Positions 24,760 through 33,430 of a stretch of 37,232 bases of DNA are shown here, one piece after another (position 1 is the stretch's first letter; each line of letters begins with the position of its first letter). Made by a program: the position numbers and the translations under genes. Source of the DNA: Natronococcus amylolyticus DSM 10524 (GTDB lineage: Archaea; Halobacteriota; Halobacteria; Halobacteriales; Natrialbaceae). The stretch is taken from contig NZ_AOIB01000031.1 of NCBI RefSeq assembly GCF_000337675.1, forward strand, positions 36,659 to 73,890, written 5' to 3'. Below the pieces are notes generated by a model that was not told where the DNA came from, searched no databases, and worked only from the letters and a program-made list of their open reading frames with translations.

Positions 24760-25245
24760 ATGCTCGAAACCGGCGACGACGCACCCGAGTTCGCACTGCA
24801 AAACCAACACGGCGAGACGGTTCGCCGTTCGGATTTCGACGGCCGACTCGTCGTCTACTTCTATCCGCGGGCGGGCACCGACGGCTGTACGACGGAGGCG
24901 CAGGAGTTCGAGGCAGCTCGCGATGAGTTCGAGAATCGCGGCGTCGGGATCGTCGGGATCAGCGACGACTCGGTCGAGGACCTCGAATCGTTCGCTACCG
25001 ACCACGACCTCGAGTTCGACCTGCTGTCCGATCCCGAAGGAGAGGTCGCAACGCTGTACGATTCCTACGGCGAGAAGCAGATGTTCGGCAACACCTTCGA
25101 CGGCGTCTTCCGGACCACGTACGTCGTCGGTTCCGACGGCACGATCGAGGCGGCCTACGAGGACGTCGCGGTCGACGGCCACGTCGACCGCGTCCTCGAG
25201 GACCTCGACGAGCGACGGACCGGAAAAGCCGTTCCGGAGCGGTAG
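24760..25245 (+). CDS. bcp: Peroxiredoxin of the BCP/PrxQ family, one cysteine
   Basis: This 161-residue thiol peroxidase reduces hydroperoxides. The peroxidatic site YFYPRAGTDGCTTEA (33-47) holds Cys43. There is no second cysteine, so the usual PrxQ resolving cysteine four residues later (an A/E position here) is missing. Recycling must use an external thiol such as gamma-glutamylcysteine or a thioredoxin. It stands alone, 58 nt after GINS. Confidence 0.92.
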   Translation: MLETGDDAPEFALQNQHGETVRRSDFDGRLVVYFYPRAGTDGCTTEAQEFEAARDEFENRGVGIVGISDDSVEDLESFATDHDLEFDLLSDPEGEVATLYDSYGEKQMFGNTFDGVFRTTYVVGSDGTIEAAYEDVAVDGHVDRVLEDLDERRTGKAVPER

Positions 25246-25373
25246 GCTTTCGGCGGCCTGCTCTTGGGAGGCGGCGACCGCGAGGCGAATCGGTTCGGCC
25301 GGCGGTTCCGATCTCGGTACCGTCTCGATATTTCTGGACAAAGAGTTTTGCACCGATAGCCGGACGCACCAGT

Positions 25374-25511
25374 ATGGAGTTACAACGGCTCGTCGATGTG
25401 CTCGAGGGCGAGGAGCTGACCGGTCGACAGGCCGCGATCATCGTCGCCGTCTGGATGGCGCTCACGGCTGCCTTCGGGATCGTCATCTTCGTTGCCGTCT
25501 TCGTCTTCTGA
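25374..25511 (+). CDS. 45-residue membrane microprotein
   Basis: The frame from ATG 25374 gives 45 residues. A charged, amphipathic first half (MELQRLVDVLEGEELTGRQA) is followed by one long hydrophobic helix ending in FVAVFVF, a tail-anchored shape. It is probably real because codon use is GC3-rich and the hydrophobic profile is clean. It has its own 128-nt upstream region and ends just before cdc48's 3' end (convergent). The family is not known to me. Confidence 0.55.
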   Translation: MELQRLVDVLEGEELTGRQAAIIVAVWMALTAAFGIVIFVAVFVF

Positions 25512-25567
25512 AATAGCCGTTCTCTCGACCTTTCGACACCAAACCGGTGAGAACGAGGGCGCTTCCG

Positions 25568-27829
25568 TTACTGGAAGGTGCGGCCGAGCTGTTCTTCGCC
25601 CTCGGGTTCGGTGGCCTGGAACTGCTGTTCGATCTCCTCGTAGCGCTCGCGGGTCTCGGGGGTCACGCTCGGCTGGACCTCCTCGAGTGCCTGCTCGAAG
25701 TGTTCCTTGCTGATGCGGACGTTCTCGATCGTGTCCGGCATGTCGTCGGGGTCGACCGAGTTGATGAACTCGCGGCTGGCGGCCATCGAGGCCTCACGGG
25801 TGACGGCCTCGATGTCGGCGCCGACGTAGCCCTCCGTTTCGGCGGCGAGCCACTCGAGGTCGATCGCGTCGGCCAGGGGTTTGTCGCGGGTGTGGACCTC
25901 GAAGATCCGCTTGCGGCCCTCCTCGTCGGGGACCGGCACGTGGACGTGGCGGTCGAGGCGGCCGGGCCGCAGCAGCGCCGAGTCGATCAGGTCCGGGCGG
26001 TTGGTCGTCGCGATCACGACGACGTCCTCGAGCTCCTCGAGGCCGTCGAGCTCCGTGAGCAGCTGGGAGACGACACGCTCGCCGACACCCGAATCACCCT
26101 GGCGCTGGCCGCGTTCGCCCGCGATCGAGTCGATCTCGTCGAAGAAGATCACGGTCGGAGCGTTCGAACGGGCCTTCTCGAAGACCTCGCGGACGCCCTT
26201 CTCGGACTCGCCGACGTACTTGTTCAGCAGTTCGGGGCCCTTGATCGAGATGAAGTTCGACTGGGACTCGTTGGCCACCGCCTTGGCGAGCAGGGTCTTC
26301 CCCGTGCCGGGCGGGCCGTACATGAGGACGCCCCTGGCGGCCTCCATGTCCATCTGTTCGAACACCTCGGGGTAGTCGAGCGGCCACTGGATCGTCTCGC
26401 GAAGCCGTTCTTTGGTGTCTCCGAGGCCGCCGACGTGGTCCCACGTGACGTCCGGCACCTCGACGAAGACCTCCCGGAGCGCCGAGGGCTGGATCCCCTT
26501 CATCGCCTCCTTGACGTCGGTTTCGGTCACCTCGAGCGATTCGAGGATCTCGGCGTCGATCTCGTCGGATTCCAGGTCGAGGTCGGGACGGATCCGTCGC
26601 AGGGCGTTCATCGCACCCTCGCGGGCGAGGCTCTCGAGGTCGGCGCCGACGAAGCCGTGGGTGTTCTCGGCGTAGTGATCGAGGTCGATATCTTCGCTGA
26701 GGGGCATCCCGCGGGTGTGGACCTGCAGGATCTCCTTGCGGCCGCCCTTGTCGGGGACGCCGATCTCGATCTCGCGGTCGAATCGGCCGCCCCGGCGCAG
26801 GGCGGGGTCGATCGCGTCGACGCGGTTGGTCGCGGCGATGACCGTGACTCGGACCCGCTCCTCGAGCCCGTCCATCAGGCTCAGGAGCTGGGCGACGACG
26901 CGTCGTTCGACGTCGCCGCCGGCTTCCTCTCGTTTGGCGGCGATGGAGTCGAGCTCGTCGATGAAGATGATCGCGGGGGCGTTCTCCTCTGCCTCCTCGA
27001 ACACCTCCCGGAGCTGCTCCTCCGATTCGCCGTAGTACTTCGACATGATCTCCGGGCCGGAGATCGTCTCGAAGTGAGCGTCGATCTCGTTGGCGACGGC
27101 TTTCGCCATCAGGGTCTTCCCGGTGCCGGGTGGGCCGTGCAGCAGGACTCCCTTCGGCGGTTCGATGCCGAGTTGCTGGAACAGCTCGGGGTGGCGCATC
27201 GGCAGCTCGATCATCTCGCGGACCTGATCGAGCTCGTCGTCGAGTCCGCCGATGTCCTCGTAGGTGATGTTCGGCACGCCCTCGGGGGACTCGCCGGCCT
27301 CGGAGCTGACCTGCTCGGCCGGCGTCTCGGAGATCTCGATGTTCGTCGAGTCGGTGATGACGACCGTCCCGGAGGGATCGGCGCTGGCGATCTTCAGCGG
27401 CACCGACTGGCCGGAGCTGGCCATCGGACCGAACGACAGCGAGAACGGCACCGTCTGCCCCTCGGCGACGGCCTGTCCGGACAGCTTGTCGCGCACGAGC
27501 GGGCCGATGTCGCCGCGAATGCGGAGGTTCTGCGGGAGTGCGACCGTAACCGAGTTCGCGGGCTTGACGTCGGCCGGCTCGACGCTGACGTTGTCGTCGA
27601 TCCCGACGTCGGCCTCCTGGCGCAGGCGGCCGTCGATACGAACGATGCCACGACCCTCGTCCTCGGGGTAGCCGGGCCAGACGCGCGCGACGGCCTGGCT
27701 GTCGTCCTTGCCCTCGATGACGATGTAGTCGCCGTTCTCGAGGTCGAGCTCGCGCATCGAGACGCGGTCGATTGCGGCGAGTCCGCGGCCCGCGTCCTTC
27801 TGTTTTAGGGGTTTGACGGTGAGTTTCAT
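25568..27829 (-). CDS. cdc48: Cdc48/VCP-type AAA+ ATPase (CdcH)
   Basis: A 753-residue double-ring unfoldase that threads proteins, often towards the proteasome. The N-terminal double-psi barrel domain spans about 1-180. AAA1 has Walker A GPPGTGKT at 232-239 and Walker [12 protein letters not shown] near 287. AAA2 has GPPGTGKT at 505-512 and [15 protein letters not shown], with arginine fingers in both rings. It overlaps the upstream small gene by 4 nt, forming an operon from a strong TATA promoter. No HbYX tail is seen; the C-terminus is GRTFQ. Confidence 0.96.
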   Translation of the reverse strand: MKLTVKPLKQKDAGRGLAAIDRVSMRELDLENGDYIVIEGKDDSQAVARVWPGYPEDEGRGIVRIDGRLRQEADVGIDDNVSVEPADVKPANSVTVALPQNLRIRGDIGPLVRDKLSGQAVAEGQTVPFSLSFGPMASSGQSVPLKIASADPSGTVVITDSTNIEISETPAEQVSSEAGESPEGVPNITYEDIGGLDDELDQVREMIELPMRHPELFQQLGIEPPKGVLLHGPPGTGKTLMAKAVANEIDAHFETISGPEIMSKYYGESEEQLREVFEEAEENAPAIIFIDELDSIAAKREEAGGDVERRVVAQLLSLMDGLEERVRVTVIAATNRVDAIDPALRRGGRFDREIEIGVPDKGGRKEILQVHTRGMPLSEDIDLDHYAENTHGFVGADLESLAREGAMNALRRIRPDLDLESDEIDAEILESLEVTETDVKEAMKGIQPSALREVFVEVPDVTWDHVGGLGDTKERLRETIQWPLDYPEVFEQMDMEAARGVLMYGPPGTGKTLLAKAVANESQSNFISIKGPELLNKYVGESEKGVREVFEKARSNAPTVIFFDEIDSIAGERGQRQGDSGVGERVVSQLLTELDGLEELEDVVVIATTNRPDLIDSALLRPGRLDRHVHVPVPDEEGRKRIFEVHTRDKPLADAIDLEWLAAETEGYVGADIEAVTREASMAASREFINSVDPDDMPDTIENVRISKEHFEQALEEVQPSVTPETRERYEEIEQQFQATEPEGEEQLGRTFQ

Positions 27830-28074
27830 TGGTTGCCCTCCAGTTCGACAGTGAGCACGCCGTTTCTGATAAACGTGTGCGCGTCAGCTGCGCCGTCGGG
27901 CAGCTCGAACTCGTACTGGTCGTCGCCGTCGACGACGATGACCGTGCCGTCGGCGATATCGGCGGCGGCGTCGGTACTCGCCGTGCCGAAGTCGACGGCC
28001 AGCACCGATCCGTCCTCGTACTCGTAGCGACGAGCGATCTGCTCGTCTTCACGAGTGAATTGATCGAGTGTCAT
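27826..28074 (-). CDS. Small acidic protein cotranscribed with cdc48 (DUF7127-like)
   Basis: An 82-residue protein. The C-terminal end has the pattern [15 protein letters not shown], which recalls the last strand of Hsp20/alpha-crystallin domains (GVLTV). The rest ([31 protein letters not shown]) is beta-rich. This resembles a haloarchaeal family often upstream of cdcH. It could be a small chaperone or Cdc48 adaptor, which is inference. Its stop overlaps the cdc48 start, so expression is tightly coupled. Confidence 0.68.
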   Translation of the reverse strand: MTLDQFTREDEQIARRYEYEDGSVLAVDFGTASTDAAADIADGTVIVVDGDDQYEFELPDGAADAHTFIRNGVLTVELEGNQ

Positions 28075-28094
28075 GGTGATACTAACTATGGGTA

Positions 28095-28114
28095 AGTGCT
28101 ACTAGTATATAAGT
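28095..28114 (-). promoter_or_regulatory. Core promoter of the cdc48 operon with TAGTAG motif
   Basis: The minus strand reads ACTTATATA then C, then TAGTAG, C and ACT. The TATA box (28106-28112) is unusually strong. TACTAGTA (28100-28107) is a perfect 8-bp palindrome on its downstream edge. The start should be near 28084, 10 nt before the ATG. The same blocks recur at the tfb promoter (35921-35943). Confidence 0.6.
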
Positions 28115-28250
28115 ATTCCCCCATAAAACCACGGTACTGAATCGGGGTGCCATAGAAGAGGCTTGTTCGCAGTTCAACGTATGGACTCCGGATGCAGGAC
28201 CCTATCGGATCCGTCCGTTCCTGCCGGTTGTATCGGCGCCGGCTCGAGCC

Positions 28251-28256
28251 TTTATA
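28251..28256 (+). promoter_or_regulatory. TATA box of the alpha/beta hydrolase gene
   Basis: TTTATA is centred 27 nt before ATG 28281, the classic leaderless spacing. The GGAGGAG directly before the ATG is too close to act as a Shine-Dalgarno. Confidence 0.55.
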
Positions 28257-28280
28257 CCGGTTCCCCGCGTCCGGAGGAGT

Positions 28281-29057
28281 ATGGAAACGGTTCGACACCA
28301 CGGCCGGGAGACGGCCTACGAGGTCGCCGATCGAGGGGGAACTGGGCCGACGATCTGTTTTGTCCACGGGAGTGGGGGCTCGCGAGCAGCCTGGAAGGCA
28401 CAGCACCGCCTCGCCGACCGATACCCGGTCGTCGCCGTCGACCTCAGCGGGCACGGCGACTCCGGGGACGTCGACGCCAGCGCGGGGTACACGGCGCTGT
28501 CGGCGTACGCCGACGATGTCGCGGCCGTCCTCGAGGCGACGGATGCGAGTGTACTGGCGGGTAGCTCCCTTGGCGGAGCCGTCACTATGCAGCTTCTGCT
28601 CGAGCGGGAGCCCGACATCGACGGTGTCGTGCTTGCCGGGACAGGCGCCAAGCTGGGCGTGCTCCAGGACCTGCTCGAGTGGCTCGACACTGACTTCGAT
28701 CGGGCCCTCGAGTTCCTCCATGGGTCGGATCGGCTCTTTCACGATCCCGACCCCGAACTGCGCGACGAGTCGATCGAACGGATGCGCGAGTGCGGACAAG
28801 CGACCGTGCGCCGGGACTTCCGAACCTGCCACCGCTTCGACGTCCGCGACGACGTCCACCGGATCGACGTTCCCGCACTCGCGGTCTACGGCGAGCACGA
28901 CCAGCTGACGCCCCCGCAGTACCACGAGTACCTCGCCGACGAGATCGGCGAGGGCGACCTCGTCGAGATTGAGGGCGCAGCTCACCTGGCGATGCTCGAG
29001 CAGCCTGTGGCGTTCAACGAGGCCGTCGCGGAGTTCGTCGGCGGACTCGAGGAGTAA
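28281..29057 (+). CDS. Alpha/beta hydrolase
   Basis: A 258-residue serine hydrolase. The oxyanion region VHGSGGSRAAW is followed by the nucleophile elbow GSSLGG (serine near residue 96). The acid lies in YGEHDQLTP and the catalytic His in GAAHLAMLEQP. All triad members are present. It could be an esterase, lactonase or haloperoxidase-like enzyme; the substrate is not evident. It is divergent from the cdc48 operon and convergent with panB. Confidence 0.82.
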   Translation: METVRHHGRETAYEVADRGGTGPTICFVHGSGGSRAAWKAQHRLADRYPVVAVDLSGHGDSGDVDASAGYTALSAYADDVAAVLEATDASVLAGSSLGGAVTMQLLLEREPDIDGVVLAGTGAKLGVLQDLLEWLDTDFDRALEFLHGSDRLFHDPDPELRDESIERMRECGQATVRRDFRTCHRFDVRDDVHRIDVPALAVYGEHDQLTPPQYHEYLADEIGEGDLVEIEGAAHLAMLEQPVAFNEAVAEFVGGLEE

Positions 29058-29070
29058 CCCGTCTCGAGGA

Positions 29071-29883
29071 TCAGTACAGGTCGTCGAGATCCCGCTCCTC
29101 GTGGCTGTGTTCCTCGGCCGGGAACTCGCCGGACTCGACGGCCTCGACGTAGCCCTCGACGGCCGAGCTCATCTCCTCGCGGACGTTCCCGAACTGCTTC
29201 GAGAAGGAGGGCGACCAGTCGCTGAGGCCGACGGCGTCGTCGACGACCAGCACCTGGCCGTCGCAGTCGGGGCCGGCGCCGATCCCGATCGTCGGAATCT
29301 CGAGCGCCTCGGTGATCTCGGCCGCGAGGTTCGACGGGACGTGCTCTAGGACGAGCGAGAACGCGCCGGCCTCCTCGTGGGCAACGGCTAGCTCGAGCAT
29401 GCGCTCGGCGGCCTCCTGATCGGTCCCCTGGCGCGGGTAGCCGCCGTACCGGTTGACGTGCTGGGGCGTCAGCCCCAGGTGGGCCATTACGGGGATTCCG
29501 AGCTGGGCCATCGTCTCGGTCAGCTCGACGGTGTGGGGACCACATTCGAGTTTTACTGCGGCGGCACCCTCCTCTTTGAGCATCCGCCCGGCGTTCTCGA
29601 GGCTGTCAGCCTCGTCGACGCCGAAGGAGAGAAACGGCATGTCGGCGACGACCAGTGCCTCGTCGGTCGCCCGCGAGACCGCGCCGACGCGAGCCGCGAC
29701 GTCGTCGACGGTTACCGGGAGCGTCGTCTCGTACCCGAGTGAGGTGTTGCCGACGCTGTCGCCGACCAGGATCATGTCGACGTCTGCCTCGTCGACGATT
29801 TCGGCCGTCGGTGCGTCGTAGGCCGTCAGCATCGTGATCGGTTCGGTTCCGGCCATCGACTGCAGCTCCCGTACGGTAGGCAT
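29071..29883 (-). CDS. panB: Ketopantoate hydroxymethyltransferase PanB
   Basis: PanB adds a hydroxymethyl group from methylene-folate to 2-oxoisovalerate, an early step to pantothenate and coenzyme A. The 270-residue protein has the conserved DSVGNTSLGYETTLPVT, MPFLSFGVDEA, KLECG and PVMAHLGLTPQHVN blocks, with metal ligands in DSVG and a catalytic Glu in the LEHVP region. It stands as a single gene with its own leaderless promoter. Confidence 0.93.
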   Translation of the reverse strand: MPTVRELQSMAGTEPITMLTAYDAPTAEIVDEADVDMILVGDSVGNTSLGYETTLPVTVDDVAARVGAVSRATDEALVVADMPFLSFGVDEADSLENAGRMLKEEGAAAVKLECGPHTVELTETMAQLGIPVMAHLGLTPQHVNRYGGYPRQGTDQEAAERMLELAVAHEEAGAFSLVLEHVPSNLAAEITEALEIPTIGIGAGPDCDGQVLVVDDAVGLSDWSPSFSKQFGNVREEMSSAVEGYVEAVESGEFPAEEHSHEERDLDDLY

Positions 29884-29906
29884 ACGTGTGGGTTCGGCTC
29901 CCGCGA

Positions 29907-29912
29907 GTAAAC
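29907..29912 (-). promoter_or_regulatory. TATA-like box of panB
   Basis: GTTTAC on the minus strand is centred about 26 nt before the panB ATG at 29883, which implies a leaderless transcript. Confidence 0.4.
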
Positions 29913-29949
29913 GTCATCGTTCCGCACCGACGACCTGCCACCCGCGACC

Positions 29950-29982
29950 CTTAAGAGGACCCGGTGAACACGTTCGAACGTG
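29950..29982 (+). promoter_or_regulatory. DUF5822 promoter with 14-bp palindrome over the start codon
   Basis: CTTAAG (29950-29955) is centred about 27 nt before the GTG at 29980. CACGTTCGAACGTG (29969-29982) is a perfect 14-bp palindrome that covers the predicted start site and ends on the GTG start codon. It shares CGTTCGAACG with the mvk promoter palindrome (5946-5955). Confidence 0.5.
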
Positions 29983-30213
29983 CCAGAACGCGTCGAAACA
30001 ACCTCGCCGGACGGGGTCGACTTCGGGTGGGTGATGCAGACGACGTTCGTCGTCACGATCCTCGTCGGCGCGCCGATCGTCGCCCTGCTGTCGATCGGCA
30101 CCGAGCTCCCGACCTGGGGCGCTCGAGCCGAGTTCGCGATCCGAGTGGGTGCCGTCGTCTGGCTGCTCGTGGCGCTGTCGGTGTTCGCATACGCGAAGCG
30201 AACGCAGGAGTAG
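29980..30213 (+). CDS. Small two-helix membrane protein (DUF5822-like)
   Basis: A 77-residue protein with two hydrophobic helices (about 20-41 and 53-71) and a short charged C-terminus (AKRTQE), resembling the haloarchaeal DUF5822 family. The start is GTG, supported by the TATA spacing. Function is unknown. It ends directly beside the convergent HAD gene. Confidence 0.7.
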   Translation: MPERVETTSPDGVDFGWVMQTTFVVTILVGAPIVALLSIGTELPTWGARAEFAIRVGAVVWLLVALSVFAYAKRTQE

Positions 30214-30744
30214 CTACTCGCTGCCCTCGACGTACTCGAAGTCGACGCCGGCTCGGTCGGCCGTTCGCTCGTCGCGCTCGGTGTCGCCGACAAACAGCGT
30301 GGACGCCGGCTTCGCGCCGAGCCCACGGACGGTCTCGAGCAGCGGCTCGGGGTCGGGCTTTCGCGTCTCGACGGTGTCCCGACCCACGACGGCGTCGACC
30401 GCGGGCTCGAGGTCGTGTTCCTCGAGCGCGATCCAACAGGCGGCCTCACAGTTGAGCGAGCAGACCCCGACGGGAACCCGCCGCTCGAGGGCCTCGTCGG
30501 CGCGGGTCAGGCGACGCGACAGCCGCGCGCCCTCGCGTTCGTGGTCGGCGATCGTCTCCTCGACGGCCGGTGCGATCTCGAACTTGCTCGCAGCCTCGAG
30601 CAGCTCCCAGAGGTTCTCGCTGGGTGGCTCGGTCGCGGCCCGGGCGTACACCGCGATCACGTCGATCGCAACGGCGTTCCAGTCGACAACGAGGTCGACG
30701 AGAGTCCCGTCCAGGTCGTAGACGACGGCGTCGTATTCGGTCAC
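30214..30744 (-). CDS. HAD-family phosphatase, small
   Basis: A 176-residue HAD hydrolase with motif I YDLDGTLVD and motif IV GDTERDERTA. The cap insertion is short and helical, like phosphoglycolate phosphatases. The substrate is unknown. It starts at a GTG (VTEYDAVVYD) with a TATA-like TATTCTA 24 nt upstream (30766-30772). Confidence 0.82.
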   Translation of the reverse strand: MTEYDAVVYDLDGTLVDLVVDWNAVAIDVIAVYARAATEPPSENLWELLEAASKFEIAPAVEETIADHEREGARLSRRLTRADEALERRVPVGVCSLNCEAACWIALEEHDLEPAVDAVVGRDTVETRKPDPEPLLETVRGLGAKPASTLFVGDTERDERTADRAGVDFEYVEGSE

Positions 30745-30765
30745 GACGGATGATACGGACGGGAG

Positions 30766-30772
30766 TAGAATA
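30766..30772 (-). promoter_or_regulatory. TATA-like box of the small HAD gene
   Basis: TATTCTA on the minus strand lies about 25 nt before the GTG at 30744, supporting that unusual start codon and a leaderless mRNA. Confidence 0.4.
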
Positions 30773-30786
30773 GCGACTTCGGTCCG

Positions 30787-31911
30787 CTACTCGAGCAGGT
30801 GGCGCGCGATCACCTTCTTCTGGATCTCGGTGGTCCCCTCGTAGATCTCGGTGATCTTGGCGTCCCGGTAGAGCCGTTCGACCTCGCCCTCGGTGACGTA
30901 GCCGTAGCCGCCGTGGATCTGGACGGCCTCGTTGGTGACGTGCATAGCCGTCTCGCTGGCGAAGTACTTCGCCATGCTCGCGGTCAGTCCGGCGCTGCCC
31001 GACGCTCGCTCTCGGGCGGCCTCCCGAGTCAGCAGCCGGCTCGCCTTGATTCGGGTCGCCATCTCGGCGAGCTTGTGGCGAATCGACTGGAACTCGCCGA
31101 TCGGCTGATCGAACTGCTCGCGCTCCCCGGCGTACTCGAGCGCTTCGTCCATCGCACACTGGGCGAGACCGACCGACTGCGCCGCGATGGCGATCCGGCC
31201 GCCCGTAAGGATGTGAAAGGCGGCCGAGAGACCGCGTCCCTCCTCCGTCAGCCGGTTCTCGGCGGGGATCCGGACGTCGTCGAAGGTGAGACTGGTCGTG
31301 TCGCTCGCGCGGAGGCCGAGCTTGTCCTCCTTCTCCCCGACCGAGAGCCCGTCGACGTCGCCGGGGACGAGGAACTGGGTCACCGTCGACGGATCGTCGC
31401 GGTCGGTCTTTGCAAATAGCACGTAGACGCCCGCCCGCTTTCCGTTCGTGATCCACTGCTTCTCGCCGTTGATGACGTACTCGTCGCCCTCCCTGCGGGC
31501 CTCGGTCGACATCTCAGCGGGGTTCGAACCGGCATGGGGCTCCGAGAGCGCGAACGCGCCGACGGGGCGGCCGTCGGCCATATCGGGGAGCCACCGCTCC
31601 TTGAGCTCCTCGCTGCCGAACTCGGCGATACAGGAGGTCGCCAGCGAGTGGACCGACAGCGCCGTCGCGACCGCCAGCGCACCGTAGGCGACCTCCTCGT
31701 TGACGACGGCGGCCGTCACGGGGTCGGCGTCGTAACCGCCGTACGCCTCGGGAACGGTGAGGCTCGTCAGGTCGAGCTCGGCGAGCCCGTCCCAGACGTC
31801 CTCGGGAAACTCCTGGCTCCGGTCGGCCTCGAGCGCCGTCGGTCTAATCTCCTCGCGGGCGAACTCGCGGACCACGTCGCGAACCGCCGCCTGCTCGTCG
31901 GTGAGTTCCAT
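30787..31911 (-). CDS. Acyl-CoA dehydrogenase
   Basis: A flavoprotein that introduces the trans-2 double bond in acyl-CoA. The 374-residue protein has the acyl-CoA dehydrogenase signatures GAFALSEPHAGSNPA and QIHGGYGYVTEGEVERLYRD. The catalytic base is in IYEGTTEIQ near the C-terminus. Chain-length preference cannot be read; it resembles short-chain enzymes. ATG 31911 (MELTDEQAAVRD) matches the family. An ATG 39 nt upstream adds an unlikely hydrophobic tag. Confidence 0.92.
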   Translation of the reverse strand: MELTDEQAAVRDVVREFAREEIRPTALEADRSQEFPEDVWDGLAELDLTSLTVPEAYGGYDADPVTAAVVNEEVAYGALAVATALSVHSLATSCIAEFGSEELKERWLPDMADGRPVGAFALSEPHAGSNPAEMSTEARREGDEYVINGEKQWITNGKRAGVYVLFAKTDRDDPSTVTQFLVPGDVDGLSVGEKEDKLGLRASDTTSLTFDDVRIPAENRLTEEGRGLSAAFHILTGGRIAIAAQSVGLAQCAMDEALEYAGEREQFDQPIGEFQSIRHKLAEMATRIKASRLLTREAARERASGSAGLTASMAKYFASETAMHVTNEAVQIHGGYGYVTEGEVERLYRDAKITEIYEGTTEIQKKVIARHLLE

Positions 31912-32065
31912 ACGACCCCATTCGAGCGCGGTGGCAAAAATGGCCACCACTCGAGCGCCCGATCCTTACCGGTTCGCTCGGTCGATTTGCCGTCGTTGTG
32001 TCGTCGGGCCGTTCGTTCCCGCCGAGACGGTCCGTCCGTTCCGGCAGTGTGAGTGTCGGCCTCGC

Positions 32066-33310
32066 TCACCCGAGGCTCGCGAGGCGATTGAGCGCGTACG
32101 CCGTCTGGAGGACGTCGACGCTCTTTCCGCGATCGAAGACGAGTTCGTCGGTGCCGAGGACGTGCTCGAGGGTGTCCTGGGAGGCGTGTTCTGGCGCGGC
32201 CGCGATCCCGGCGTCGTTCTCCGCAACCCACTCCATAACGCGGCGATCGCTCTTGGAGTCGCCCATCACCAGCGCGAACGGGTCGTCGATCCCGAGCACC
32301 TCGAGCGCGCGCTCGACGCCGACGACCTTGTTCAGCTCGAGGCTCCCGATTTCGGCGGCGTCGGCCTCGTAGTAGGCGACGTCGATCCGCTCGAGGACGG
32401 CCGCGAGCTCGTCGGGAATTTCCTCGTCGTCTCGATCGGGGTAGGCGCCCTCCTCCTCGAGGACGGTCCTGATCTCGGGATCTTGATCGGCGTAGAACGC
32501 GCGGGTCCGGTCGCGGATCTCCTCGCCGTCGAACTCGATCGCCTCACTGACGGCGTCGGCCAGCAGGTCGATCAGGTAGACGAGCGCGTCGTCGATGATC
32601 TCGCGGGCGTCGGCCGACCCGGTTTCGTAGTTGGGTTTCATCGTGACGTTGAACTCGTTGCCCTGCAGGTGACAGCCCCGCCTGAGCGCGTCGGGAGCCT
32701 CCGTCAGGACGCGAGCCCGCAGGTCGTCGAACACCTCGCGGATCTCCTCGTCGAGTTCCTCGTACAGCAGCTGTTTGGTCTCGGCGCCGTGGCCCGGCGT
32801 GAACACGCCGGTTCCCGCCTCGTAGACGATCGACAGCTCCCCGGAGTGGACGATCTCGCTGCCGAGCCCCTGGATGGCAAAGCCCTTGACGTTCTCTAAG
32901 GTCTGGCCCGTACAGATCACGATCGGGACGCCGGCCTCGTGAAACTCCGTCAGGACGTGCAGGGTCTCGCGCGGGATCTCGTTGTCCGTACTGCCGGCCG
33001 AGCGCAGCGTCTCGTCGACGTCGAGGACGAGCACGTTTACGCCACGGCCGTACTTGGCCTCGAGGTCGAGCGCGGTAAACGCCTGATCGCGGGTCGCCCG
33101 CGCGGCGATCTCCGCGAACGTCTCGCCGGCTGCGAACGCCGCCCGGATCTCGTCCTTGCGGTCCTCGAGCTCCTCGTTTGCCGACTGCCAGTGCTCGAGG
33201 GCGACCCGGGAGTCGACGGCGGGGAAGACGTCGACGAACTCCTGGTACTCTCGCAACGTCTTCGTGTCGTACTCGTCGTAGAGCTGGTAGACGAGATCGT
33301 ACCGTTCCAT
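32066..33310 (-). CDS. Large HAD-superfamily hydrolase
   Basis: A 414-residue protein. The first ~90 residues form a helical domain (YDLVYQLYDEYDTKTLREYQ) not part of the HAD fold. HAD motif I is VLDVDETLRS (95-103) with Asp97 and Asp99. A long cap domain follows. The C-terminal motif VMGDSKSDRRVM supplies motif IV. It is probably a sugar- or cofactor-phosphate phosphatase. The ATG at 33310 gives a leaderless start 27 nt from a TATA box. Longer frames run through the gfcR control region. Confidence 0.78.
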   Translation of the reverse strand: MERYDLVYQLYDEYDTKTLREYQEFVDVFPAVDSRVALEHWQSANEELEDRKDEIRAAFAAGETFAEIAARATRDQAFTALDLEAKYGRGVNVLVLDVDETLRSAGSTDNEIPRETLHVLTEFHEAGVPIVICTGQTLENVKGFAIQGLGSEIVHSGELSIVYEAGTGVFTPGHGAETKQLLYEELDEEIREVFDDLRARVLTEAPDALRRGCHLQGNEFNVTMKPNYETGSADAREIIDDALVYLIDLLADAVSEAIEFDGEEIRDRTRAFYADQDPEIRTVLEEEGAYPDRDDEEIPDELAAVLERIDVAYYEADAAEIGSLELNKVVGVERALEVLGIDDPFALVMGDSKSDRRVMEWVAENDAGIAAAPEHASQDTLEHVLGTDELVFDRGKSVDVLQTAYALNRLASLG

Positions 33311-33334
33311 ACTCGAGATACCGGAGAGACGAGT

Positions 33335-33340
33335 GATAAT
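33335..33340 (-). promoter_or_regulatory. TATA-like box of the large HAD gene
   Basis: ATTATC on the minus strand, centred 27 nt before the ATG at 33310. It supports the chosen start. Confidence 0.45.
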
Positions 33341-33401
33341 CCTTGCCAATACTGAGAGTCTTTCCAGGGAGTCGAGGCGACGTTCGTCGGCTGCGACACG
33401 A

Positions 33402-33410
33402 CTATAAAAA
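33402..33410 (+). promoter_or_regulatory. TATA box of gfcR
   Basis: CTATAAAAA is centred 26 nt before the ATG at 33431, a near-perfect leaderless arrangement. Confidence 0.6.
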
Positions 33411-33430
33411 CGGCGTGCGAACTCCGAGCC

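Noticed and set aside
25547-27808. A 753-codon plus-strand frame antisense to cdc48
   Set aside because: GC-rich haloarchaeal genes give long open antisense frames. The translated text is Asp/Arg/Leu-rich without domains, while the minus strand is an unmistakable AAA ATPase.
28086-28985. A 299-codon minus-strand frame across the hydrolase gene and the cdc48 promoter
   Set aside because: It overlaps a clear alpha/beta hydrolase with an intact catalytic triad and a leaderless promoter, and shows no recognisable domain.
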